DNA from: Alnus glutinosa
Taxonomy: Eukaryota; Streptophyta; Magnoliopsida; Fagales; Betulaceae
Assembly: GCF_958979055.1 (NCBI RefSeq)
Contig: NC_084886.1
Coordinates: 18,534,654 to 18,598,653 of the forward strand
DNA: 64,000 nt
Reading direction: 5' to 3'
Of this stretch, positions 56,072 through 64,000 are shown in pieces. The notes beneath the pieces were generated by a model. It did not search any database, was not told the origin of the DNA, and worked only from the letters and a program-made list of their open reading frames with translations. Position numbers and translations under genes: made by a program. Numbering within the stretch: the stretch's first letter is position 1; every line of letters starts with the position of its first letter.

Positions 56072-58532
56072 TAAAATAATAATAATAATAATAATAATAT
56101 GTGAAATGGATACAAAATATGTAATCATTAGAAATATAAAATGCTAACTCCGCCACGCTATTGGATGGATGAGGGTCATGACTCATGAGACCTTCAACTA
56201 GTAGACAAATTAAATGACAATGCATGTTTTGTTTGTTTTAAAATCATAAAATAGGTATAATGCACTCTGGTGATGGCGGCATGGCAATGACAATCAACCT
56301 TTGATGTAAGTAAAATATAAAATAAATAAAAATAATGTTCTATTGCACACAAACATTTCAACAATAACTCAATAGGCTAATGTGGTCATGTCAATTTATC
56401 TTCGGATTAGCCATTTTTTTAAAAAAATAAAAACAAAAGTTGATTGGATTGCTACATGGCAAGGTGAAATAGTGAGAAGATAAGGTTAGAAACCAAGTAT
56501 TTATCATACTATGCTGGCATGCCTAGTAGTCATTAAATATTTTTTTTTTTTTTATAAAAGCTTATAAAAGGGTTGAATGACTGCTAAACTCTGTCATGTT
56601 AGCGTAATAAGAAAAGAAAAAAAAATGGAGGAATGGCATATGTAATGTAATAAGCATTTCTGAAGTGAAATTGATCCATGAAGTCAATGTTGATCGGAGA
56701 CCAGAAGTGAGAAGTTATTCCAAAACAGGGCAGGAAACCCATCCCTAATGAAGTGTGAAATTCATTGAAATGATTTCACCTTTGAATAAAACTTGCAAAT
56801 GGGGCCCTTAACGTGGATAAACAAGCATAATTAATAAAGTTGATGCTGGTGTTAGGCTTTTCTAGATGGACACATAAATTTCCAGAGAGAGAGAGAAAGA
56901 GACATATCCTAGAGAGAGAGAGAGAGTCCAGGGGTGAAGAACCTTGGGGGACACAAGGCCCTCTGTTTCTAAAACCAGCAACTTGCATGTCAGCAACCCC
57001 ACTTGTATTTGGAATTCACTGAACCCAACCATTTCTCTCTCTCTAGATAATAACAATAGTGATAATAATGACAATTCAAATACAGTGTAAACAACCCAAA
57101 ACTCATCAAAAGGAGGAGGTGCCAATTCCATTTTTCCCCACCCCCATTTCTTCTTCCTATAACTTCCATACAATCTTTTGAAAGATAGCACAAAACCCAC
57201 CTCTCCTTTTTATTCCTTTTTGTTTGTTTTGAATCTTTTGATGATTATGAGGAATTCTTTTGTACTGAACACACAGGATCTGTAAAAGGGGGAAGAGTTT
57301 TGAGGGGCTGAGATGCAAAGACTGCTTAAGGGGGGCTTTCTTTCTTGTTGCCTCATTCAGAAATCTTCGTACAACACCGGCCATCAAAGGCTTTATCAGC
57401 TTTATCAACATCACTGGTATTAACCTTATGACTCTATGTTTTGTTTTTCCAAATCTTTCCTTGATTTTTCTCTCGATTTTTCTCTTGTTCATCCCCTAAC
57501 GAAAAAAAAAAAGCAGCTATATTTCTTTTCTGGGTGTTCTTCCTTTTCCTTTATTTCGTTAATTTATTGGGTTTTAACTGCAAACCAATCCCAAAAATTT
57601 CATGGGAGTCACTTGAATCTAAATCTTGGAGAGACCCTAATTTCATTTTCAATGAAGTCAAGGTTTTTTTGTACATGTTTTGTTGAGTCTCTACAGTATG
57701 TGTTTGACTTGGGCATAGCTTTTTCATCCGATTGCCTATACATATTGTGGCGGTCCATTGTGGTTTTAATTTCAGATCAGAACTTTCAATCTATCCTGTT
57801 AAATGTATGTGCTCGATTTGTTGTTTGTAGCTTTATATGATTCTTTAATTTTGTGGAATGTAATGAAATTCCTTGTGACTGATTGAATGTTTTTCCATGA
57901 TTTCCTTAAATTGTTCGAAACAGTTGGATTATTGGGGACGACGTCTCATGGTTTGCTCATTGAATTGAAGTTGTAATTATTTTGCGGGCAGTTAGAAACA
58001 TTTGGTATTGACTGAATTCGAAGATAGTTGGGACAATTTTTTTTTTCTTAGACGAGTTACTGAAAATCAAATCTTTGTTGCAAGATCAAGTTTGAACCCA
58101 TTTTGCATTTCTAGTTTGTGAAGCTGAAAGTTCTGAATTGGGATCCAGGCAGCATTTAGTTTCTAAAAGAACCACATTGGGTTGTTGAAGTGGAACGATA
58201 ACAACCTTCGCGGGTTCTGTGAGTCGTAGGTTTGATTGCATATAGAAACTACAAGAATTCGCATACACATTTGCACCAGCACCATAAATCCGATCTCGTG
58301 TCTTTGAGTTTCAGAGGTTCTTGAAGTCTGGACATCTCTTGGGAGATATCTTGAGTTTAGCCATAGTGGGAAGCCTCAGTGATTGCAATTTGCATTGGTT
58401 TAGTTTGATCTGGGGTGCTGTGAATTGGGTGGCTGGGAGAGAGTTTTAATGAATTTTGAACTTCCTGAAGCAGATATAACAAGACTGTTGAAAGGTTTGG
58501 TTTTTTGGCGAAGTCATTCTACAAGTTGCATT
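56072..58532 (+). other. Upstream region and probable leader of the ARGOS-like gene
   Basis: No other protein recognised. It contains two GA-repeat patches (56885-56900, 56914-56926), CT-repeats near 57032-57044 and open frames that look like AT-rich leader or promoter DNA. ATG 58425 is in frame with the ARGOS-like protein and would add 36 residues. Confidence 0.4.
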
Positions 58533-58871
58533 ATGGATGTGAGAGCAAGAAAGATTCCTACCCCTTTGGTTGAAGAGAAGATAGAATACCATCATCCCCA
58601 TCATCAAGGAAAGAAGATTGAATACCAACGCACCCTTTCACATGGTAAAGGGAGCAGCAGAAGATTGTTGTCAGCAAGTTACTTCAGCTTAGAGTCGTTG
58701 CTTTTACTCGTGTGCCTCACGGCGTCTTTGCTGATCCTTCCATTGATACTTCCTCCATTGCCTCCCCCACCATTCATGCTGCTGCTGCTTCCAATTGGGA
58801 TTCTGGCTGTTCTTATGATGTTGGCTTTCATGCCTTCTAATGTGAGGGATATAACATATACATATGTGTAA
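58533..58871 (+). CDS. ARL: ARGOS/ARL-type organ-size protein
   Basis: ARGOS-family proteins are small ER-membrane proteins that promote organ growth through cell division or expansion and dampen ethylene signalling. From ATG 58533 the protein has 112 residues. MDVRARKIPTPLVEEK is a typical start. The OSR motif spans about 50-105: YFSLESLLLLVCLTASLL forms the first membrane helix (52-73), LPPLPPPP the conserved turn (73-80), and FMLLLLPIGILAVLMMLAFM the second helix (81-100), followed by PSNVR. A longer reading from ATG 58425 is possible, but its residues do not look family-like. It is intronless in the coding part. Convergent with the ankyrin gene to the right. Confidence 0.92.
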   Translation: MDVRARKIPTPLVEEKIEYHHPHHQGKKIEYQRTLSHGKGSSRRLLSASYFSLESLLLLVCLTASLLILPLILPPLPPPPFMLLLLPIGILAVLMMLAFMPSNVRDITYTYV

Positions 58872-59894
58872 ATGGTGTTATAAACATGCACATGCACCTC
58901 TTTCATCATACAAATTTTGTAATTCTCTTAATGTTGAAAAGAAAAGATAACCAGTTCTTTTATTTCTTATTCATCGTTTGCTTTGCACCACAACAACCCT
59001 TATTTGTGTAAGGAATTCATCCCAACTGGCAGAGCAGTTGATTTGATCAGACAAACTAGGCCATTTCTCGAGGAGATTGTGATCCTCCTAATCTTGACAC
59101 TAGTTGTATTATTAACTATTGTTCATTTACTTGCAATGTGGCTAATTAAGTCATGATGAAGAGTACTACATGCCTCGGGGTACGAAATCAGTCTTGTTGC
59201 ATTATTTTTTAGGAGGTGGAAAAGGGTGTGCTTTTCTGCTAAGAATTGTTATGTTGAAGGGTGTGTCGATCGATTGCGGTTTTTTAGAAATTCAATTTGC
59301 AGCGAGGAAGTGCGTCTTAAAAAAATGACACGATTTTGAAGATTAAATTACAATTTTATCAAATGTTTAACTGAATTTTAAAAAATCGTGATCACTCGTA
59401 AACCCAACGGACTCCACATGGCATCTTACTGACGTCTTCAATCAAACTCCACAGAAAATAGAGGGTTTAATGTCATTAGAGTCGAGAGGGTTTCCCATGG
59501 ACAATAATACCAACAGTTTCTTTGAATAGGCCATAGGTGACCTCTAACCTGCCATATTGTTCATGTACAGGGTAGAGGGTACAAGAACAACGGATAGGCC
59601 ACGTGGGCAGGTGACATCATCATAGCATGATGAATGGGATGACGCACTGCTGGGATGAAACGGTAATGGGTAATGGGGTCACTATAACAACATGAATTAT
59701 TGAGGAAGTAGAGGGTTAATCTGCCGGCCTCAAAAGGATATGGTGGTCACCTTTTCAGGAAAGCGACGATGGAACGCCAAGCATCCTCTTGTTTATTTTA
59801 CTAGTAAAATGTGTCATTTAGCAGATGGGATGTATGTGATTGTGATCTCTCCCCGCCCTAATGCGATTCTCAGATCCTAATTAACAATGGGAGC
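58872..59894. other. ARL 3' UTR and spacer, no gene seen
   Basis: It holds the ARL 3' UTR and AT-rich DNA. No coding similarity recognised. Confidence 0.5.
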
Positions 59895-60416
59895 TGCTAC
59901 ACTTACACCCACTTCTTACACCCTAGCGTGACAACATTTGAATCACAATTTTTTTAAAAAAAGACAAGGCACTGGACAAAAAAAAAAAAAAAGCGGAAAA
60001 AAATATATAGATATGGAGAGGATGACCAGAAACTAACGCACACCGGCCGGGGAAGATACCGGAAATCACTGCCGGAACCCGAGCGTCCCGCCCCTCTCTT
60101 GGAACCCATCCACACGCCGGAAAACCAAGAGTCATGCACGCCGAAAACCGCCCACTCTCCGATAGATCCGGCCTCCCCGAGCCCGCCTCTCTCTCCAAAA
60201 ACCCACCCACACGCCCGAGCCCAAGTCCGACGCTCTCTTCTCCAGCCGTCCCGAGCGCCGGCGATCCCCTCTTGTTTTCTCTTTTTTTTTTCCCTTTTTT
60301 TTTTTTTCTTTCTTTCTTCCGTTAAAGCCCATGCATCCTTTGTAAAAAAATAAAATAAAATGTGTAATGCTAAGTGCTGCCACATCAGGGTGTGAAAAGT
60401 TGGTATAAGTGTAGCA
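59895..60416. mobile_element. Inverted-repeat element carrying a GC-rich insert
   Basis: The ends TGCTACACTTACACCCACTT and, inverted, TGCTACACTTATACCAACTT continue with CACACCCT-type matches. Between the AT-rich arms is a strongly GC-rich block (about 60040-60265: CGCACACCGGCCGGGG, CCGCCCACTCTCCG...) unlike the local DNA. This is the layout of a non-autonomous transposon with a captured gene or leader fragment. No target duplication found. Confidence 0.6.
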
Positions 60417-60629
60417 TTGGTTGTAGCATTTTCCATTAATAATTTACTTGCATCGATCTTGTCAACAATTATTTCACAGATCTGCGCCATTGATGCGCAT
60501 GATTCAAATCCCCCACGGCCGCAGTCAAAAGTGAAGGTTAGGTTCATTTGCAAGAGACCACTTACGACAACATTGAACAGCCGTCAGCCACCGGCCATGA
60601 AATCAAACAAGAACGAAAAATGATAGAAA

Positions 60630-60744
60630 TACATTAGGTTTACAACAAATGTACAACAGCCCCCTCACATGAGGTGGGCCCCACAAATGTGTGGGGCCCA
60701 CCCCCATGTGAGGAAGCTGTTGTACCGATGTAAACCTGGTGTAC
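60630..60744. repeat. Palindromic MITE-like element, 115 bp
   Basis: TACATTAGGTTTACA...GTACAACAG faces CTGTTGTACCGATGTAAACC...TGTA. The centre repeats CCTCACATGAGGTGGGCCCC against its inverse, a core also seen in 31827-32159. Confidence 0.68.
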
Positions 60745-61091
60745 GGGAATCAGTTCTCAATGAGGTAAAAATAGTAGCCAATAGCCAATATACACACCCA
60801 TCATTATATTTCAACCCTTGTGACAATAGTTGCACTTTGTCTTACACGATAGATCAGCTTGCACATCAGATGGTACATGCTATTATAGAAAGTGTGCAGG
60901 GAGACCTAAAATATAAGCCAAGCACATAGGATGGCAAGAAAATTGGCAAACCTTGAATACTACGTCGTCACCCGATCCCCAGCTAAAAACGTCGTATTAT
61001 TATTATCTATGGCACATATAGGTTGGAAACAAAAGAAGAAGAAAAAAAGGGTGGGGAGCAAAAATCTGAGAGATCTGATGGCAAAATCTTG

Positions 61092-61898
61092 CTACGCAAT
61101 GCTGGATGTATGAACCAAAAATGGAGGAAGATGGTGCTCCAAAACAGCCAGGAGTTCTCTGCCCTGGTTCAACTCTTCTAAGACCCCACCTCCAAGCCTT
61201 CTCACTGCTTCAACAAGCTGGCCTCTTAGCCTTTGGGATAACATACAGCCACCTGCCTTGATACTTTCCCTATACAGTGGCAGGTAAGCAATTGCCACCC
61301 TCAGAGGGCCTGGAAGATCTCTTAAGCAAATAGGAGATCCACCCCACTTCAAAATCCTCACAAGGTTCATGTAATGCTCTCGTCCTTGCCTTAATCCATC
61401 GATGAAAGCCGCCTCTGACCAATGCTCTCGAAGAAAAGACCTTAGCTCAGGAGCTACAGCCTCGTCGTCAGACCTAGCGATACTGTCTGCAACAGCGTAA
61501 GTAGCTGCTGGATCACCTAAGAAGTCTGAATGGAGCAGAAATGCTACACCATCAAGAGACCCGCCACTGCGTTCACCAGCAGCCTTGAGAATCTCGATGC
61601 TGAGTGCCGCAAGGACATGCTGCGGGACATGAGGGAGAAGATAGGCAGCAATGTCTACTTGGCTGCTTGAAGTGGCAGCTGTGAGGGCAAGACAAAGCTC
61701 CATCTCTCGGCAACCTCTTTTCACAAACCACTCAACAACCTGCATACAACCCCTCTCAGCAGCTCTCATCAAAGGGCCCAAAAAAGCAATGGCATTACCC
61801 TCTTCCACCAGACATTCCATTGTGCCAATCTTGCAGTAGTGGGAAGCAAAGCCCAAAGCAAGGTCAACATCAACATCCAAGCTGTTTCTTTGAGCAAT
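61092..61898 (-). CDS. SKIP35-type ankyrin-repeat protein, last exon
   Basis: SKIP35-like proteins were found as SKP1-interacting partners, which suggests a link to SCF ubiquitin ligases; their substrate is unknown. This exon gives 268 residues after a good acceptor (TCTGTAG, exon start 61898): IAQRNSLDVDVDLALGFASH, CKIGTMECLVEEGNA, then ankyrin-like helical units (LMRAAERGCMQVVEWFVKRG, LTAATSSSQVDIAAYLLPH), LSIEILKAAGERSGGSLDGV, DPAATYAVADSIARSD and a Leu-rich C terminus. It matches plant homologues almost residue by residue. The start codon and upstream exons were not found in 61899-64000 and should lie beyond the right edge. The stop is TAG at 61094-61092. Confidence 0.9.
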   Translation of the reverse strand: MAQRNSLDVDVDLALGFASHYCKIGTMECLVEEGNAIAFLGPLMRAAERGCMQVVEWFVKRGCREMELCLALTAATSSSQVDIAAYLLPHVPQHVLAALSIEILKAAGERSGGSLDGVAFLLHSDFLGDPAATYAVADSIARSDDEAVAPELRSFLREHWSEAAFIDGLRQGREHYMNLVRILKWGGSPICLRDLPGPLRVAIAYLPLYRESIKAGGCMLSQRLRGQLVEAVRRLGGGVLEELNQGRELLAVLEHHLPPFLVHTSSIA

Positions 61899-63067
61899 CT
61901 ACAGATATAATTCCAGATTGACAAAAATCAAATGAGAACGATGAAAAGCTTTAGTAGATTTCAAGTATCGAAAGGAAATTTCATGATGAAAAGCTTTTGG
62001 GTGTGTTTGTGTGTGCGTGCTTTGGTGTTGTCAAGGACACATGTATGAGTATATAGAGCAAATCGTGTTCAATTTAATAATAAAGGTCAAAGACACCATC
62101 CAATGCCTGAACAGGAATCACGTCCACAAAAATAGATAAATGAAGATCTTGTACGCATATTTTTAATTTAAAAGGGCATAGCTTAGATTTAGCATTGCAA
62201 GCACCATAAACCACAGATAACTACATATTAGACCCACTCATTTGAGCCACTATATGCAGGGAGATAACATGATTGTTAATGCACTAGTCACAGCAAAGAC
62301 CAGAAAACAGAGAACACAAATTAGGGATGATAAGATTTAAACTGATTGTCTTTTCTCACATGACGAATTCATGTTATAGAATAAAAGGTGCATATGAACT
62401 TAACTTGATGTGCACATTGGAGACTACCTCCCCCCTCCCTTTTGACTAGATGTAGGAATCTTTCTCTCTGGGGTAACAAGGTAGGAATCTCTATATTTGT
62501 TACTGATAGCTTGCTAATAAAGATTTAAAAGACAGCTATAAAACCACATCTCTCAATAATCTAAGCAATCCCATCAAATCAGAAAGCTGGAGCATTTCTC
62601 TTGGAAGGGAATAAACCAAAAGGGGATGACCCCCATTCATTTAGGTGGAATCAGATAAAACATGATGAACTTTCATTTGCACAAACCTCTACTTCCAATA
62701 ACCAAATAGTAGAAGAAACTCCAACTTGTTAAAGAAATTGTGGCAGACCAGCAGAGGTTTTTGCGGGAAAAAGAGGGGGGGGGGGGGGGGGGGGGAGAGA
62801 GAGAGAGAAGAAAAATCAAAGGATCAAACCCAAGATAACTTCCATTTACATCTCAAAATTCTCACCCATTACTTCTCAGCTATTCACTAGAAACATATGA
62901 AACAAAGTAGAAAGAACAAGTAGTTACCTTTCCAAAAATTCTATGGAGTTTGAAAATGTCATTTCCATGTTAGTCATGACATATACAATAAGTAGGGTCC
63001 TCATTTCAAATGATATCCACCTTTGCACATCAGGGTAACGAAACTGCATGAGAAGCTAGAGTGTTGT
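61899..63067 (-). other. Intron of the ankyrin gene (inferred)
   Basis: No exon-like sequence of the family is visible here. It contains a 21-base G-run followed by (GA)n at 62775-62807 and AT-rich DNA. Confidence 0.55.
62775..62807. repeat. Poly-G run (21 G) followed by GA repeat
   Basis: An uninterrupted G21 (62775-62795), then AGAGAGAGAGAG. It is prone to G-quadruplex or triplex formation and to sequencing errors. Confidence 0.85.
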
Positions 63068-64000
63068 TGTAACACTCCAGTCCCATATTGGGAGCACACG
63101 TAGCCCACATAGAGAGTTTGTTGTTTATAAAGACATTCATGGGTGTTAAGTCACATATTGCTTACTTACTGGTGAAACTAGACTTTAAAAATTGATTCTA
63201 GGGAAACTTCCAAATTGACTAGTCTTTTTGAGCTAATAGTGCAGATGTCACTAGCGTTTTTCCTTGAACCGTTACAAATGGTATTAAAGCCACCTAATAA
63301 TGCCATGTGGTACTATCAGCACCGCATGACATGACTCTGAAGAGGACGTCAGGGGTTAGGGGGGTTGTACACACCGGTCCCATATTGGGAAGATGAGTAG
63401 CTCACATATAGAGATTGTGGTTTATAAAGACATTCATGGGTACTAAGTCCCACATTACTTACATACTAGGTGAAATTAAGCTTTATAAGTAATTCTAAGA
63501 AAGCTATAAATTGACTAGTTAATAGTTATTTTGAGGTGATAGTGCAAATGAGACTAATGTTTTTTCTTGAGTCATTACAAATGGTATCAGAACCACCTAG
63601 CAATGATGTCATGTGATACCGTCAACACCGCATAACGTAACTTTAACAGTTTAAGGAGAGAGTTTTGTAAAACTCTGGTCCCATATTAGGATGATGAGTA
63701 GCCCATATAGAGAGACACCTATGAGTACTAAGTCTCATATTGCAGATGTGACTAGCACTTTTCTCTAGGTCGTTACAAATTGTATCTGAGCCACCTTGTT
63801 ATGTCATGCGGTACTGTCAGTATCGTATGACGTGACCCTAACGAGGACATCAAGGATTTAGGAGGGGGAATTTCTAACACTTCGGTCCTATTGAGAATAG
63901 CCCACATAGAGAGTGGGTGGTTTATAAATACACTCATGGGTTTTAAGTCCCACATTAGTTACTTACTATATGAAACTCGACTTTATAAGTGATTCTATGG
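63068..64000 (+). mobile_element. Tandem TRIM retrotransposon array, at least four LTRs
   Basis: LTR-like units start TGTAACACTCCAGTCCC (63068), TGTACACACCGGTCCC (63366), TGTAAAACTCTGGTCCC (63666) and TCTAACACTTCGGTCC (about 63873, runs off the window). The first three end GTTACA/ATTACA (63276, 63579, 63777), each followed two bases later by a primer-site-like TGGTATCAGARCCACC variant (63279, 63582, 63781). A G-rich polypurine-like stretch (AGGGGTTAGGGGGGT) precedes the second LTR. LTRs are about 210 bp (the third has an internal deletion to 112 bp) and internal domains only about 90 bp, the size of TRIM elements. The shared-LTR chain suggests unequal recombination. Confidence 0.85.

Noticed and set aside
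57157-57840. Open frames on both strands upstream of ARL
   Set aside because: Low-complexity Lys/Phe/Leu-rich translations without family similarity; more likely leader or promoter DNA.
63068-64000. CRISPR-like spaced repeats
   Set aside because: Units are about 200-300 bp, diverged, and have LTR, primer site and polypurine features; this is a TRIM array in plant DNA.

Overview
This is nuclear DNA from a flowering plant, probably a woody core eudicot. The genes have introns with GT/AG borders, several encode chloroplast proteins with transit-peptide-like N termini, and the AT-rich spacers are full of plant transposable elements (SINE, L1-type LINE, Copia, TRIM, Mutator and hAT). Repeat style is compatible with Fagales or another rosid, but the species cannot be fixed from the sequence alone.

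Eight host genes can be read. From left to right they are: the 5' part of a poly(ADP-ribose) glycohydrolase gene (minus, runs off the left edge); lumazine synthase of riboflavin biosynthesis (plus, 8 exons); a divergent ADP-glucose pyrophosphorylase small-subunit-like gene (plus, 9 exons) that lacks a catalytic aspartate; a chloroplast RAP-domain/OPR protein (plus, 3 exons); a two-domain LEA_2 desiccation-type protein (plus, 2 coding exons); an intronless chloroplast mTERF protein (plus); an ARGOS/ARL organ-size protein (plus); and the last exon of a SKIP35-type ankyrin protein (minus, continues off the right edge). From memory, lumazine synthase, the LEA gene, ARL and the ankyrin gene are near neighbours on Arabidopsis chromosome 2 (around At2g44050-At2g44090), and the PARG and RAP genes are near neighbours around At2g31870-At2g31890. 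The window may therefore preserve an older gene order later split in Arabidopsis. The genes are unrelated housekeeping, plastid and growth genes rather than a pathway cluster.

Much of the remainder is mobile DNA. Between LEA and mTERF sits a complete 7,055-bp Mutator-like element with 223-bp terminal inverted repeats and a perfect 9-bp target duplication. It carries a mutated transposase and, on the opposite strand, a decayed GRF zinc-finger gene. Short Mutator-type elements (3576-3942, 14347-14574, 31827-32159, 32352-32723) also have perfect 9-bp duplications, and the first is visibly related to the big element. A non-autonomous Copia element (47945-52042) has primer-binding site, polypurine tract and a nested 820-bp hAT element. 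A solo LTR (5843-6316), two target-site-flanked SINEs, a 5'-truncated LINE with an open 600-codon reading frame inside the lumazine synthase intron, a poly(A)-tailed retroelement (46237-47151) and a tandem TRIM array with four LTRs (63068 to the right edge) complete the picture.

I saw no CRISPR array, operon or obviously new gene system. The most unusual items are the pseudoenzyme AGPase, the Mutator element with its antisense GRF gene, the TRIM array, and a GC-rich insert between AT-rich inverted repeats at 59895-60416.
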